A stretch of DNA of 51,550 nt from Candidatus Faecalibacterium intestinigallinarum (GTDB lineage Bacteria > Bacillota > Clostridia > Oscillospirales > Ruminococcaceae), in contig DXHQ01000086.1 of NCBI GenBank assembly GCA_019113345.1, forward strand, positions 1-51,550, given 5' to 3'. The notes beneath the pieces are model-generated. The model had not been told where the DNA came from. It saw only the letters and a program-made list of their open reading frames with translations, and ran no database searches. Position numbers and translations under genes: made by a program. Of the stretch, positions 31,758 to 41,770 are shown one piece after another (positions within the stretch are counted from its first letter, which is position 1; every line of letters starts with the position of its first letter).

Positions 31758-32405
31758 ATGAAGATCTGTGCTGCCACCGGCAACCCCGGCAAGCTCAGGG
31801 AGCTGCGCCGCATCCTGGAAAAGCAGGGCCATCAGGTGCTCAGCCAGAAGGAGCTGGGCCTTGACCTCGACCCCGACGAGACGGGTGCCACCTTTGCCGA
31901 AAACGCGGCCATCAAGGCGGCGGCCTTTGCGGCGGCCAGCGGGCTGCCCACCGTCGCCGACGACTCCGGCCTCTGCGTGGAGGCCCTCGGCGGCGCGCCG
32001 GGGGTCTACAGCGCCCGCTACTGCGGCCGCCACGGGGACGACGAGGCCAACAACGACAAACTGCTGGAGGCGATGAAAGACGTCCCGGCGGGCAAACGCC
32101 AGGCCAGCTTTGTCTCGGCGGTCTGCCTGATGCTGCCGGGAGGCGCGTCCCTCACCTGCATGGGCGAGTGCCCCGGCCGGGTGGCTTTCGAGCGGCTGCC
32201 GGGGGACTACGGCTTTGGGTACGACCCGCTGTTCATCCCCGACGAGCGCGGGGTGGCAGGCGGCGGCAAGCGCCCCAACACCGAGGGGGCCAGCTACGCC
32301 CAGCTGACCCCCGCCGAAAAGGACGCCATCAGCCACCGCGGCCGCGCCCTCGAAGCGCTGGAAGCAAAACTGGACGCCTTCCTCAAACAAAACAACGCTG
32401 AGTAA
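31758..32405 (+). CDS. rdgB: XTP/dITP diphosphatase (Ham1/RdgB family)
   Basis: 215 residues from the ATG at 31758 with GGAGG eight bases upstream; the frame overlaps the ftsY end only if an earlier start is used. ICAATGNPGKLREL is the TxNxGK-type substrate loop, then VADDSGLCVEALGGAPGVYSAR and GFGYDPLFIP. It cleans non-canonical purine triphosphates from the nucleotide pool. Confidence 0.95.
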   Translation: MKICAATGNPGKLRELRRILEKQGHQVLSQKELGLDLDPDETGATFAENAAIKAAAFAAASGLPTVADDSGLCVEALGGAPGVYSARYCGRHGDDEANNDKLLEAMKDVPAGKRQASFVSAVCLMLPGGASLTCMGECPGRVAFERLPGDYGFGYDPLFIPDERGVAGGGKRPNTEGASYAQLTPAEKDAISHRGRALEALEAKLDAFLKQNNAE

Positions 32406-32419
32406 TACGGGAGAAAATT

Positions 32420-32716
32420 ATGCTTACAAGTAAACAGCGCGCCATCCTGCGCGGCAAGGCCAACACCATGGACCCGGTCTTTCAGATCGGCAAGGGGGAG
32501 ATCGACCAGCCCCTGATCGACGCGGTCAAGAACTGTCTGGACGCCCGGGAGCTCATCAAGCTCAAGGTGCTGGAGACCAGCCTCTACAACGCCCGGGAGG
32601 CGTCGGTCCTGCTGGCCGAGGCCACCGGGGCCGACTGCGTGCAGGTGATCGGCTCCAAGTTCGTCCTCTACCTGCAAAAGAAAAAGGACAGCGCCTACGC
32701 TGACCTGCTCAAATGA
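32420..32716 (+). CDS. yhbY: YhbY-family CRM-domain RNA-binding protein
   Basis: 98 residues beginning MLTSKQRAILRGKANTMDP, with QIGKGEID, the GxxG-type loop of the CRM domain, and a closing TGADCVQVIGSKFVLY. YhbY associates with pre-50S ribosomes. Its stop overlaps the nadD start (ATGA). The yhbY-nadD-yqeK-rsfS order is a standard Firmicutes cluster. Confidence 0.93.
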   Translation: MLTSKQRAILRGKANTMDPVFQIGKGEIDQPLIDAVKNCLDARELIKLKVLETSLYNAREASVLLAEATGADCVQVIGSKFVLYLQKKKDSAYADLLK

Positions 32717-33381
32717 GACTGCTTTTGTACGGCGGCACCTTCGACCCGCCCCACAACGGCCACCTGAATAACCTCAAAGCCGCGGCCGCCCGGGTCATGC
32801 CCGACCTGGCGGTGGTGATGCCGGCCGGCGTGCCCCCCCACAAGGCGGCCAGCGCCACCCCCGCCGCGCTGCGGCTGGAGATGTGCCGCTGCTTTTATGA
32901 GCTGGAGGGCGCGCCCGCCCTGCCCAAAATCACGGTCAGCGACTGGGAGATCCGCCAGGCTGCCGGCGGCCGGCGCAACTACACCGTCCTCACCCTCGAA
33001 ATGCTGGCAAAGCGGTATCCCGAGGCCACCCTTTACCTGGCGGTGGGCAGCGATATGCTGGAGACCTTCCGGGAATGGTATCGCTGGCAGGACATCCTGC
33101 GGCTGGCCCGGCTGGTGGTGGTCAGCCGGGAGGCGGGGGACGACGACGCCCTCCACGCCGCGGCCCGCAGCCTCGACCCGATGGGCAGCCATATCCTGCT
33201 GGCCCCGGTGGAGGCGCTGCCCATGGCCAGCCGCGCGCTGCGCCGCCGCCTGGCCGCCGGGGAGGACTGCGCCGCAGACCTGCCCGCCAGCGTCCGGCAG
33301 GTGATCCGGCGGGAGGGGCTCTACACTTCCCCCGAGCCGCCCGAACCGCCCCGCCGCTGCCATCACCCCGAACACGGATAA
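32713..33381 (+). CDS. nadD: Nicotinate-nucleotide adenylyltransferase
   Basis: 222 residues. Nucleotidyltransferase motif YGGTFDPPHNGHL at residues 5-17, later YLAVGSDMLETF and VVSREAGDD. The closing ISSTxIR-like signature is relaxed to MASRALRRRLAAG. It joins AMP to nicotinate mononucleotide in NAD synthesis. Overlaps yhbY by four bases. Confidence 0.93.
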   Translation: MRLLLYGGTFDPPHNGHLNNLKAAAARVMPDLAVVMPAGVPPHKAASATPAALRLEMCRCFYELEGAPALPKITVSDWEIRQAAGGRRNYTVLTLEMLAKRYPEATLYLAVGSDMLETFREWYRWQDILRLARLVVVSREAGDDDALHAAARSLDPMGSHILLAPVEALPMASRALRRRLAAGEDCAADLPASVRQVIRREGLYTSPEPPEPPRRCHHPEHG

Positions 33382-33403
33382 CAGCAAGAAAGGAGCCCCC
33401 TCT

Positions 33404-33985
33404 ATGGACCTCAAGCAAGCCAAAGCCCTTGCCCGCAAGCGGCTGGGCGACAAGCGCTACCACCACACCCTGAACGTGGAAAAGATGGCCGTCAAGCTGG
33501 CCCGGCACTACGGCGCCGACCCCGACCAGGCCGCCCTGGCCGCCCTGCTGCACGACACCGCCAAGGAGATGCCCACCGCCGAACAGCTGGCCCTGCTGCG
33601 GGCCCATCCCGACCTGGCGGGGGACACCGAAAACCGCCCCACCCCCATCTGGCACGGGGTCTGCGCGGCCATCCTGGCCAGGACCGAGTGGGGCGTCGCC
33701 GACGAGGCGGTGCTGTCGGCGGTGGCCTGCCACACGGCGGGCAAGCCGGGGATGACCCTGCTGGACAAGATCCTCTTCCTGGCCGATATGACCAGCGCCG
33801 AGCGGGACTTCGACGGGGTCGAATCCCTCCGCAAGCTGGAGTTTGAGGACATCGACCGGGCCATGCTGGCCGCGCTGAACGAGTCGGTCTCCTTCGTCAA
33901 GCACGGGGGCAAGCCGCTCGACCCCATGTCGGCCGCCGCCCGGGACGATTTTGCCCGGCTGCTGGCCGCCCGGGAGAGCAGGTGA
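33404..33985 (+). CDS. yqeK: YqeK-type HD domain phosphohydrolase
   Basis: 193 residues. The HD metal ligands are visible as RYHHTLNVEK (about 22), ALLHDTAKEMP (about 47) and IWHGVCAAI (about 82), followed by KILFLADMTSAERD near 125. The family hydrolyses diadenosine tetraphosphate and related alarmones. AAAGGAG lies eight bases before ATG. It follows nadD as in most Firmicutes. Confidence 0.92.
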   Translation: MDLKQAKALARKRLGDKRYHHTLNVEKMAVKLARHYGADPDQAALAALLHDTAKEMPTAEQLALLRAHPDLAGDTENRPTPIWHGVCAAILARTEWGVADEAVLSAVACHTAGKPGMTLLDKILFLADMTSAERDFDGVESLRKLEFEDIDRAMLAALNESVSFVKHGGKPLDPMSAAARDDFARLLAARESR

Positions 33986-34012
33986 AGCTTTCATAAAACG
34001 GGGGCGAGATTG

Positions 34013-34041
34013 TTGCAGATTCGGCCCGAGAATGCTATACT
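34013..34041 (+). promoter_or_regulatory. Promoter of the LCP gene
   Basis: TTGCAG (34013-34018), 17-base spacer, TATACT (34036-34041), in the gap after yqeK. Confidence 0.75.
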
Positions 34042-34109
34042 GTAACAAGACTGTTTTTTTACATGGCATCACGGCCTGCCTCGGGCGGGCCTTTGAAGGA
34101 GATACGACT

Positions 34110-35591
34110 ATGAGTGGAACGCCCCGCCGCATCAATACAGACCGTTCACTGGGTACGCCTTCGGCAGGGGGGGCAGCGGGGGGCGGCGTTCCGCCCAAGC
34201 CCCCCGCCCCGCCGCCGTCGGGGCCCGCCCCCCAGGAGGACGATGCGCAGAGCTTTTTCCGCCCTGCCCCCGGCGACGGAGCCGAGCCCGCGGCAGCGCC
34301 CCGGGCGGAGGAACCCGCCCCCGGCGGCCCCGGACGGGGCGGCAAGGAACCGCCCCGCCACAGCGCGGGCGGCGGCAGGCGGAAAAAACGCCGCCGCTCC
34401 CCCCTCTGGCTGCCCCTGGCCGTCGTGCTGGGGTGCATGGCCCTGGTGGGCTGCGGGGTGATCTACGCCGTCAGCTACGTCAACCGGGTGCAGGAGAGCA
34501 TCCGCCCCGAGTCGGACGCGCCCTCCATCGTGGAGGAGATCCAGACCCTGGAAGAGTACAAGGGCGACGTGGTCAACATCCTGGTCTGCGGCATCGACTA
34601 CGAGGAGGGCCGCGCCTATTCCAACGACGGCTCCAACGACGGCATGACCGACATGATCCTCTACTGTCAGTTTGACATCAAGGGCGGGGCGCTGCGGATG
34701 CTGCAGATCCCCCGCAACACCCTGGTGTCCACCTCCAACCGGACCGTCACCCTCTCGAGCGGCAAGACCTACAAGGCCTCCAACTATCAGATCAACTCGG
34801 TGGCCCTGTCCAACGGGGGCAGCATCGCGGCCCTGGCCGAGGTCATCTACGACCAATACAAGCTGCCCATCGACTACTACGTCACCATCAACATGGAGGC
34901 TTTGACCGAGGTGGTGGATAACTTCGGCGGCATCGAGGTCTATATCCCCCGCGACATGGAGTACAACGGCAGCTTCCTGGCCAAGGGCTACCGCAATCTG
35001 GACGGCGCGTCGGCCGAGTTCTTTGTCCGCAACCGCCACGGCGAAGGGTACGAGAACGCCGACATCGACCGTCTGAATATGCAGCGGTATTTCTACGCCG
35101 CCCTGTTCAAGCGGGCCCGCTCGATGGGCATCCAGGACATCCTCAACCAGATGCCCCTCGTTTTCAACAACTATATCCAGACCGATATGGACCTGATCAC
35201 CCTGGGCAAGCTGGCGGTGTCCTTCATGCGGATCGACAGCGCCAACATCATGATCGCCCAGACCCCCGTCTTTTCGGGCGGGGTGCCCTTTGTGGGGGCG
35301 ACCGACAGCTTTGCCGGCTACTCCTGCGTGGTGCCGGACGCCGGGTCCATCGCCGAGCTGCTCAACACCTATTTCCGCACCTACACCGGCCCGGTCAGCG
35401 AGGAGGAGCTCAACCTCGTCACCGACGACTGGCCCCACGGGTCGGTGTCCACCAGCGCCAACATCCAGTTTGTGGGCCAGCTGGATAAGGAATCGGACGA
35501 CGCCATTCTGGAAGGCGATACCGACGTGGAAGGCGCAGTGACCACCGACGGCCAGCCCGCCGGCGGCGCGGGCGCCGGGACGCCGGAATAA
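34110..35591 (+). CDS. LytR-CpsA-Psr (LCP) family cell-wall ligase
   Basis: 493 residues from the ATG at 34110 with GAAGGAG eight bases upstream. The first 96 residues are a Pro/Gly/Ala-rich, low-complexity cytoplasmic tail ending in a basic patch (GGRRKKRRR). One membrane helix follows (about 99-124), then the extracellular LCP domain: VVNILVCGIDYEEG, GMTDMILYC, MLQIPRNTLV, NFGGIEVYIPRDM and RNRHGEGYENADIDRLNMQR. The Arg and Asp pairs that hold the polyprenyl phosphate are present. LCP enzymes attach teichoic acids or polysaccharides to peptidoglycan. It sits between yqeK and rsfS, a common placement. Confidence 0.93.
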   Translation: MSGTPRRINTDRSLGTPSAGGAAGGGVPPKPPAPPPSGPAPQEDDAQSFFRPAPGDGAEPAAAPRAEEPAPGGPGRGGKEPPRHSAGGGRRKKRRRSPLWLPLAVVLGCMALVGCGVIYAVSYVNRVQESIRPESDAPSIVEEIQTLEEYKGDVVNILVCGIDYEEGRAYSNDGSNDGMTDMILYCQFDIKGGALRMLQIPRNTLVSTSNRTVTLSSGKTYKASNYQINSVALSNGGSIAALAEVIYDQYKLPIDYYVTINMEALTEVVDNFGGIEVYIPRDMEYNGSFLAKGYRNLDGASAEFFVRNRHGEGYENADIDRLNMQRYFYAALFKRARSMGIQDILNQMPLVFNNYIQTDMDLITLGKLAVSFMRIDSANIMIAQTPVFSGGVPFVGATDSFAGYSCVVPDAGSIAELLNTYFRTYTGPVSEEELNLVTDDWPHGSVSTSANIQFVGQLDKESDDAILEGDTDVEGAVTTDGQPAGGAGAGTPE

Positions 35592-35625
35592 ATCTGAAGC
35601 AAAAAATTTGACAGAAAGGGAACCT

Positions 35626-36018
35626 ATGGAAAATCTGAACGACAGCAAGACCCTGGCCATCCGCATCGCAAAGATTCTGGATAAGAAAAAGGCCCAGCAG
35701 CTCCGGGTGCTGAAGGTGCAGGACCTGACCGTCCTGACCGATTACTTCGTCATCGCGTCGGGCACTTCCACCACCCAGGTGGCCTCCCTGGCCGACGAGG
35801 TGCAGTTCCAGCTCTCCCAGGAGGGGATCGAGCCCTACCACACCGAGGGCTTTGACTCCAAGAACTGGATCCTGCTGGATTACTCGGGGGTCATCGTGCA
35901 CGTCTTTGTGCCGGGCACCCGCACCTACTACGACCTGGAGCACCTGTGGGCCGACGCCGAGACGGTGGACGTCTCCCGGTGGCTGGAAGGCGAAGAGGGG
36001 CCCGAGGCGGCCGAGTGA
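35626..36018 (+). CDS. rsfS: Ribosome silencing factor RsfS
   Basis: 130 residues from the ATG at 35626 (AGAAAGGG upstream). Conserved VLTDYFVIASGTSTTQV, then GFDSKNWILLDYSGVIVHVF and a closing TYYDLEHLWADA. It binds L14 and blocks subunit joining in starvation. It precedes leuS as in many clostridia. Confidence 0.96.
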   Translation: MENLNDSKTLAIRIAKILDKKKAQQLRVLKVQDLTVLTDYFVIASGTSTTQVASLADEVQFQLSQEGIEPYHTEGFDSKNWILLDYSGVIVHVFVPGTRTYYDLEHLWADAETVDVSRWLEGEEGPEAAE

Positions 36019-36072
36019 GCCGCCCGCGCGGGAGAGCAAGATAAAGTAAGTAAAAACGGGAGCTGATACGAG

Positions 36073-38622
36073 ATGAAGTATGATTACAAGGCCGTGGAGG
36101 CCAAGTGGCAGAAGGTCTGGGAGGACGAAAAGACCTTCCACGCCGAGATCGACCATTCCAAACCCAAGTTCTATGCCCTGGTGGAGTTCCCCTACCCCTC
36201 CGCCGCCGGGCTGCACGTGGGGCATCCCCGCAGCTACACCGCGCTGGACGTGGTGGCCCGCCGCCGCCGTCAGTGCGGGTACAACGTGCTGTACCCCATG
36301 GGCTGGGACGCCTTCGGCCTGCCCACCGAGAACTACGCCATGAAGAACCACATCCACCCGGCCATCGTGACCAAAAAGAATGTGGACCGCTTCCGCGCGC
36401 AGCTCAAGAGCCTGGGCTTCTCCTTCGACTGGGACCGCGAGGTCAACACCACCGACCCCGAATACTATAAGTGGACCCAGTGGATCTTTTTGCAGCTGTA
36501 TAAGCACGGCCTGGCCTACAAAAAAGAGATGAACGTCAACTGGTGCACCGGCTGCAAGTGCGTGCTGGCCAACGAGGAAGTGGTCAACGGCGTCTGCGAG
36601 CGGTGCGGCAGCGAGGTGGTCCACCGGGTCAAGAGCCAGTGGATGCTCAAGATCACCGACTACGCCGACAAGCTGATCGACGGGCTGGACAATCTCGACT
36701 TCATCGACCGGGTGGTCACTCAGCAGAAGAACTGGATCGGCCGCAGCTACGGCGCCGAGATCGACTTCGGCACCACCACCGGCGACAAGCTGACCGTCTA
36801 CACCACCCGCTGCGACACCCTGTTCGGCGCGACCTACATGGTCCTCTCGCCCGAAAACACCCTGCTGGCCCGCTGGCTGGAGGAGGGCATCATCAAAAAC
36901 GCCGCCGAGGTCAAGGCCTACCAGGCCGAAGCCGCCCGCAAGAGCGACTTTGAGCGCACCGAGATCAACAAGGAAAAGACCGGCGTCCGCCTGGACGGCG
37001 TCATGGGCATCAACCCGGTCAACGACCAGGAGATCCCCATCTTCATCTCGGACTACGTCCTGGCCACCTACGGCACCGGCGCCATCATGGCGGTGCCCGC
37101 CCACGACAGCCGCGACTGGGAGTTCGCCAAGAAGTTCGGCCTGCCCATCGTCGAGGTGGTCCAGGGCAAGACGGCTTCCGATCTCGATAAGGAAGCCTTC
37201 ACCGACGTGGCCACCGGCACCCTGGTCAACTCCGGCTTCCTCAACGGCCTGTCGGTCCGCGACGCGCAGGCCAAGATGGTCGCCTGGCTGGAAGAGACCG
37301 GCCGCGGCCACAAGAAGGTCAACTACAAGCTGCGGGACTGGGTCTTCAGCCGCCAGCGCTACTGGGGCGAGCCCATCCCGATGGTCAAGTGCGAAAAGTG
37401 CGGCTGGCAGCCCCTGCCCGAGAGCAGCCTGCCTCTGACCCTGCCCGACATCGTCGACTTTGAGCCGGGCCCCGACGGCGAAAGCCCCCTGGCCCGCCAC
37501 ACCGACTGGGTCAAGACCACCTGCCCCTGCTGCGGCGGCCCCGCCGTCCGGGAGACCGACACCATGCCCCAGTGGGCCGGCTCGTCCTGGTACTTCCTGC
37601 GGTATATGGACCCCCACAACCCCGACGCCATCGCCTCCAAGGAGGCGCTGGAGTACTGGTCCCCGGTGGACTGGTACAACGGCGGCATGGAGCACACCAC
37701 CCTGCACCTGCTGTACAGCCGGTTCTGGCACAAGTTCCTGTATGACATCGGGGTGGTGCCCACCGCCGAGCCCTACCAGAAGCGGACCAGCCACGGCATG
37801 ATCCTGGGCCTCAACCCCCACAACTTTGCAAACCTGCCCGCCGACGAGCAGAAGAAGCTGCTGGAGGAGTACGGCAGCCAGAAGGCCGCCGAAAAGGCGC
37901 TGGAAGAAAAGTACGGCGAGATGGCCCGCCACCCGGTGGTCAAGATGTCCAAATCCCTGGGCAACGTGGTCAACCCGGACGACGTGGTGGACGCCTACGG
38001 CGCCGACACCATGCGGCTGTACGAGATGTTCATGGGCGACTTTGAGCAGGCCGCGCCCTGGCAGACCTCGGCCATTGCGGGCTGCAACCGCTTCCTGGAC
38101 CGCGTCTGGGCCCTGTCCGAAAAGCTGGTGGAAGGGGAGGGCTACCGCCCCGCCGTCGAGACTTTGATGCACCAGACCATCAAGAAGGTGGGCGCGGACA
38201 TCGAGAGCCTCAAGATGAACACCGCCATCGCCCAGCTGATGACCCTGGTCAACGCCCTGTACGACAACGGCGGCGCCACCAGAGCCGAGTACAAGACCCT
38301 GGTCCAGCTGCTGAACCCCTTCGCCCCCCACATGACCGAGGAACTGTGGGAGAAGCTGGGTCACCCCCACGCCGAGCAGCTGGCCTACTACCCCTGGCCC
38401 AGCTACGACGAGGCCAAGTGCGTCGAGGCCACCGTCGAGATCGCGGTGCAGGTCAACGGCAAGGTGAAAGCCCGCCTGACCGTCCCCGCCGGCATTGAGG
38501 CGGCCGACGCCATCGCCGCCGCCAAGGCCGAGCCCGCCGTCGCCGCCGCCCTCGCAGGCAAGACCCTGGTCAAGGAGATCTACGTCAAGGGCCGCCTTGT
38601 CAATCTCGCGGCAAAAGGCTGA
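36073..38622 (+). CDS. leuS: Leucyl-tRNA synthetase
   Basis: 849 residues, slightly longer than the usual 800-860. Class I HIGH motif as HVGH (from His48) in [15 protein letters not shown]1 editing domain runs about 220-400 ([32 protein letters not shown]). KMSKS is present from Lys624, followed by the anticodon-binding and C-terminal domains ([15 protein letters not shown]). It has Cys pairs in the zinc insertion (CTGCKCV and CERC at about 158-178). No T-box precedes it, in contrast to the leu biosynthesis genes. Confidence 0.98.
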   Translation: MKYDYKAVEAKWQKVWEDEKTFHAEIDHSKPKFYALVEFPYPSAAGLHVGHPRSYTALDVVARRRRQCGYNVLYPMGWDAFGLPTENYAMKNHIHPAIVTKKNVDRFRAQLKSLGFSFDWDREVNTTDPEYYKWTQWIFLQLYKHGLAYKKEMNVNWCTGCKCVLANEEVVNGVCERCGSEVVHRVKSQWMLKITDYADKLIDGLDNLDFIDRVVTQQKNWIGRSYGAEIDFGTTTGDKLTVYTTRCDTLFGATYMVLSPENTLLARWLEEGIIKNAAEVKAYQAEAARKSDFERTEINKEKTGVRLDGVMGINPVNDQEIPIFISDYVLATYGTGAIMAVPAHDSRDWEFAKKFGLPIVEVVQGKTASDLDKEAFTDVATGTLVNSGFLNGLSVRDAQAKMVAWLEETGRGHKKVNYKLRDWVFSRQRYWGEPIPMVKCEKCGWQPLPESSLPLTLPDIVDFEPGPDGESPLARHTDWVKTTCPCCGGPAVRETDTMPQWAGSSWYFLRYMDPHNPDAIASKEALEYWSPVDWYNGGMEHTTLHLLYSRFWHKFLYDIGVVPTAEPYQKRTSHGMILGLNPHNFANLPADEQKKLLEEYGSQKAAEKALEEKYGEMARHPVVKMSKSLGNVVNPDDVVDAYGADTMRLYEMFMGDFEQAAPWQTSAIAGCNRFLDRVWALSEKLVEGEGYRPAVETLMHQTIKKVGADIESLKMNTAIAQLMTLVNALYDNGGATRAEYKTLVQLLNPFAPHMTEELWEKLGHPHAEQLAYYPWPSYDEAKCVEATVEIAVQVNGKVKARLTVPAGIEAADAIAAAKAEPAVAAALAGKTLVKEIYVKGRLVNLAAKG

Positions 38623-38693
38623 AACGCCGTCCTGCCCGGGTGCCCTTTCATGAAAAGTTCAGAAAGTGGGACGGAAAAACTTCTGCAAAAAGG

Positions 38694-38722
38694 TTGACGG
38701 GAAAGCGAAAATGCGCTATACT
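38694..38722 (+). promoter_or_regulatory. Promoter of rpsU
   Basis: TTGACG (38694-38699), 17-base spacer, TATACT (38717-38722), 61 bases before the rpsU ATG. Confidence 0.85.
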
Positions 38723-38783
38723 GTCTCTGTTAGTTACCATGTAACAACGAAATTCCCGCCTCACGGTCCAAGGGAGGGATAAG

Positions 38784-38960
38784 ATGTCGGAAATTCGTGT
38801 TAAAGAGGGCGAGTCGCTGGAAAGCGCACTGCGTCGCTTTAAGCGGAGCACCGCCCGCAGCGGCGTGCTCGCAGAGGTTCGTAAGCGCGAGGCTTACGAG
38901 AAGCCCTCTGTCAAGCGCAAGAAGAAGTCTGAAGCGGCCCGCAAGCGCAAGTACAAGTAA
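38784..38960 (+). CDS. rpsU: Ribosomal protein S21
   Basis: 58 residues, starting [20 protein letters not shown] and ending in a Lys/Arg-rich tail (ARKRKYK). The [16 protein letters not shown] core is the bS21 signature. RBS GGGAGGG lies five bases before ATG. It has its own strong promoter and a clean terminator, so it is a single-gene unit. Short enough to be missed by length-filtered gene calling. Confidence 0.97.
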   Translation: MSEIRVKEGESLESALRRFKRSTARSGVLAEVRKREAYEKPSVKRKKKSEAARKRKYK

Positions 38961-39019
38961 GGCTGCCTTGCCCACGGTCTTTCTTTAGAGAACAGACCGC
39001 TGCGTTGCTAACGCCGATG

Positions 39020-39053
39020 TGGGAGAACCCTGTTGCGGGGTTCTCCCATTTTT
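39020..39053 (+). terminator. Terminator of rpsU
   Basis: TGGGAGAACCC-tgttgc-GGGGTTCTCCCA followed by TTTTTG, an 11-base near-perfect stem. Confidence 0.93.
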
Positions 39054-39074
39054 GTTGAGCAGAGGAGACTGTCC

Positions 39075-39578
39075 ATGCTGATTACCCCCGAATACGTTTT
39101 TGCGGACGTGACCCATATCACCCCGGCCTTTCTGGCCCGGCTGGGGGTCACCGCCCTGGTGCTGGATATCGACAACACCCTGACCGCCGACCGCAGCCAG
39201 GAGCTGCCGGCCGAGGTGGCCGCCTGGCTGGACGAGATGCGGGCGGCCGGCGTCCGGCTGACCATCGTCTCCAACGGCACCCCCAAACGGGTCGCGCCCT
39301 TTGCCAAAAAGCTGGGACTCGATTTTGTCTGCTGGGCCGCCAAGCCCCTCACCCCCGGGCTGATTGTGGCCCGGCGGCGGCTGGGGGTCAACAAGCGGCA
39401 GATGGCCATGGTGGGGGACCAGCTCTACGCCGACCGGATGGCCGCGGCCCTCTACGGCATCCCCGCCCTGATGGTGGTGCCGCGCGGGCCCGACCTCGGC
39501 GCGCAGGTCAAGCTCAAGCGCAGATGGGAGCGCCGCTTCTGGCAGCGCTACTACGACCGGGGAGGGAAGCTGCTGTGA
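39075..39578 (+). CDS. yqeG: YqeG family HAD-IIIA phosphatase
   Basis: 167 residues from the ATG at 39075 with GAGGAG nine bases upstream. HAD motif I is LVLDIDNTLTAD (about 28-39), motif II TIVSNGTPKRV, then KPLTPGL with the motif III Lys and MVGDQLYADRMAA as motif IV. The trailing RWERRFWQRYYDRGG is basic. In Firmicutes YqeG is a predicted phosphatase with a mitochondrial PTPMT1-like relative (Gep4); its substrate here is unknown. The stop overlaps the next start in GTGA. Confidence 0.88.
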   Translation: MLITPEYVFADVTHITPAFLARLGVTALVLDIDNTLTADRSQELPAEVAAWLDEMRAAGVRLTIVSNGTPKRVAPFAKKLGLDFVCWAAKPLTPGLIVARRRLGVNKRQMAMVGDQLYADRMAAALYGIPALMVVPRGPDLGAQVKLKRRWERRFWQRYYDRGGKLL

Positions 39579-40447
39579 AGGATAACACCCCGCGTTTCGG
39601 CTCTGCCGGCATCAGCGACAGCTTTGCCGTGCAGGGGTATAAGACCAGCCTCGATATCCCGGCCTATGCGGCGGGGATGGGCCTGGACGCCTTCGAGTAT
39701 CAGTGCGGGCACGGCGTCCGCCTGGCCGAGAGCAAGGCTCGGCAGATGGCCGCCCGCGCGGCCGAACTGGGGGTCGTGTTCAGCGTCCACGCGCCCTACT
39801 ACATCAGTATGTCCAGCCTGAACGAGGAGACGCGGCTGGGCAGCATCCGCCACCTGCTGCAAAGCGCGCGGCTCTGCCGGGCGCTGGGGGGCAGGCGGGT
39901 GATCTTTCATCCGGGCAGCTGCGGCAAGCAGAGCCGCGCCGTCGCCCTCGAAAAGGCAAAGGACACCCTCGCCCGGGCCATCGAAGCCCTCGACGAGGCC
40001 GGCTTTGCGGACATCACCCTCTGCCCCGAGACGATGGGCAAGCTGGGCCAGCTGGGGGACCTGGAGGAGGTGCTCGCCCTCTGCGGGCTGGACAGCCGCC
40101 TTGTGCCCTGCATCGACTTTGGGCACCTGAACGCCCGCACCCTGGGCGGCATCCGGTCGAAGGCCGACTACGCCGCCATCCTTGACCGGATGGCCGACGT
40201 CCTCGCCGACGAGCGGGCGGAGAAATTCCACGTCCACTTCTCCCGCATCGAGTTCTCGGAAGGGGGCGAAAAGCGCCACTGGACCTTTGCCGAGACCCAG
40301 TACGGCCCCGAGCCGGCCCCCCTGATGGAGCTGCTGGCCGAGCGCCGCCTGGCCCCCACCATCATCTGCGAGAGCGCCGGCACCCAGGCCGAGGACGCCC
40401 GCACCATGGCCGAAATTTGGCGCGCAGCGCTGCAAAACGGCGGCTAG
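39575..40447 (+). CDS. Endonuclease IV-like TIM-barrel protein
   Basis: 290 residues from the GTG at 39575, overlapping yqeG; GGGGAGGG lies seven bases upstream. The AP-endonuclease-2 metal ligands appear in order: SVHAPYY (His), VIFHPGSCG (His), LCPETMGK (Glu), CIDFGHLNAR (Asp, His), FHVHFSRIE (His) and a C-terminal CESAG (Glu). In canonical endonuclease IV the enzyme cuts DNA at abasic sites. The GSCGK loop and overall length fit, so a DNA repair role is likely, though a sugar isomerase-type relative cannot be excluded. Confidence 0.82.
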   Translation: MKDNTPRFGSAGISDSFAVQGYKTSLDIPAYAAGMGLDAFEYQCGHGVRLAESKARQMAARAAELGVVFSVHAPYYISMSSLNEETRLGSIRHLLQSARLCRALGGRRVIFHPGSCGKQSRAVALEKAKDTLARAIEALDEAGFADITLCPETMGKLGQLGDLEEVLALCGLDSRLVPCIDFGHLNARTLGGIRSKADYAAILDRMADVLADERAEKFHVHFSRIEFSEGGEKRHWTFAETQYGPEPAPLMELLAERRLAPTIICESAGTQAEDARTMAEIWRAALQNGG

Positions 40448-40481
40448 AGACGGCTTTTTGCCCCTTTTTTGCCGAAACCCC

Positions 40482-40510
40482 TTGCCAAACAATGCGCAAT
40501 TGGGTACAAT
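40482..40510 (+). promoter_or_regulatory. Promoter of efp
   Basis: TTGCCA (40482-40487), 17-base spacer, TACAAT (40505-40510). Confidence 0.8.
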
Positions 40511-40561
40511 ATTCATAGATATGCGTGAGCATGAGATACTAAATTGATGGAGGAATTCCTT

Positions 40562-41119
40562 ATGATTTCTGCAGGCGAATTTCGCAATGGCGTGACCTTT
40601 GAGCAGGACGGCCAGGTTCTTCAGGTCGTCGAGTTCCAGCACGTCAAGCCCGGCAAGGGCGCGGCCTTTGTCCGCACCAAGACCAAGAACGTCATCACCG
40701 GCGCGGTCATCGAGACCAGCTACAACCCCACCGCCAAGTTCCCCCAGGCGTTCATCGAGCGCCGCGAGGTGACCTACAGCTACCAGGACGGCGATCTGTA
40801 CCACTTCATGGACAATGAGACCTACGACGACATCCCGGTCAACGCCAGCGATGTGCCTGAGAACTTTAAGTTCTGCAAGGAGAACGAGGTCTGCAAGCTG
40901 CTCAGCTACAAGGGCAAGGTGTTCAGCGTCGAGATCCCCAACTTCATCGAGCTGACCGTCACCGAGACCGAGCCGGGCATCCGCGGCAACACCGCCACCA
41001 ACACCCTCAAGCCCGCCACCGTCGAGACCGGCGCCACCCTGCGTGTGCCCCTGTTCATCAACGAGGGCGATGTCATCCGCATCGATACCCGCACCGGCGA
41101 GTATATGGAGCGCGTCTGA
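40562..41119 (+). CDS. efp: Elongation factor P
   Basis: 185 residues from the ATG at 40562 with GGAGGA seven bases upstream. KOW-like domain I carries the loop [14 protein letters not shown]. Domains II and III end with TGEYMERV, the EF-P C-terminal signature. It rescues ribosomes stalled at polyproline stretches. Single-gene unit with its own promoter and terminator. Confidence 0.97.
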   Translation: MISAGEFRNGVTFEQDGQVLQVVEFQHVKPGKGAAFVRTKTKNVITGAVIETSYNPTAKFPQAFIERREVTYSYQDGDLYHFMDNETYDDIPVNASDVPENFKFCKENEVCKLLSYKGKVFSVEIPNFIELTVTETEPGIRGNTATNTLKPATVETGATLRVPLFINEGDVIRIDTRTGEYMERV

Positions 41120-41131
41120 TTCTGACCCGAA

Positions 41132-41168
41132 GCCGGGCCGGCGGCCCTTGCCGCGGGTCCGGCCTTTT
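41132..41168 (+). terminator. Terminator of efp
   Basis: GCCGGGCC ... GGTCCGGC type stem with internal GGCGGC/GCCGC pairing, followed by CTTTTTG. Confidence 0.85.
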
Positions 41169-41211
41169 TGTTCACAGGGCGGTTTCCGCCCCTGGATGGA
41201 GGGATAGCGTT

Positions 41212-41751
41212 ATGGAACTGATCGAAAAAGCCGCCTACCTGCAGGGCCTGATGGAGGGCCTGGGGCTGGATGACTCCACCAAGGAGGGCAAGGTCCTGCA
41301 CGCCATGAGCGACCTGCTGGCCGAGATGGCCGCCAGCATCAAGGCCATGGAGCAGGATATGACCCAGGCCGAGAGCCAGCTGGACGGCCTGCGCGAGGAC
41401 GTCGAGGAGCTGCAGGCCGACTTCTACGAGGACGAGGAGGACGACGAGGCCCCCTGCTACGAGGTGGACTGCCCCAATTGCAGCGAGACGGTCTACGTCA
41501 CCGAAGAGGACCTGGACGCCGGCGAAGCCTTCTGCCCAAACTGCGGCTGCACCTTTGAGGTGGCGCTGGACGACTCGGAAGAGGGCGCCGGCGAAGCGAA
41601 TGCCGCGGACGGCCAGGACGCCAGCTATGAGGTCACCTGCCCCGCCTGCGGCGCGGTGACCGTCCTGGACGAGGAGACGCTGCTGTCCGGCAAGGCGCGC
41701 TGCGCCGGCTGCGGCAAGCCCCTCGAGCTCGACCTGCCCGACGAGACCTGA
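41212..41751 (+). CDS. CD1247-type zinc-ribbon protein
   Basis: 179 residues. Residues 1-75 form a helix-rich N-terminal domain (ELIEKAAYLQGLMEGLGLDD, then a coiled coil AEMAASIKAMEQDMTQ). An acidic stretch (EDEEDDEA) leads to two zinc ribbons: CPNC with CPNC (about 84-107) and CPAC with CAGC (about 144-167). The N-terminal part matches what is annotated as the CD1247 domain in clostridia, often beside efp. Role unknown; possibly nucleic-acid or protein binding. GGAGGGA lies about seven bases before ATG. Confidence 0.8.
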   Translation: MELIEKAAYLQGLMEGLGLDDSTKEGKVLHAMSDLLAEMAASIKAMEQDMTQAESQLDGLREDVEELQADFYEDEEDDEAPCYEVDCPNCSETVYVTEEDLDAGEAFCPNCGCTFEVALDDSEEGAGEANAADGQDASYEVTCPACGAVTVLDEETLLSGKARCAGCGKPLELDLPDET

Positions 41752-41770
41752 TCCCCGCCCATAAGACGCA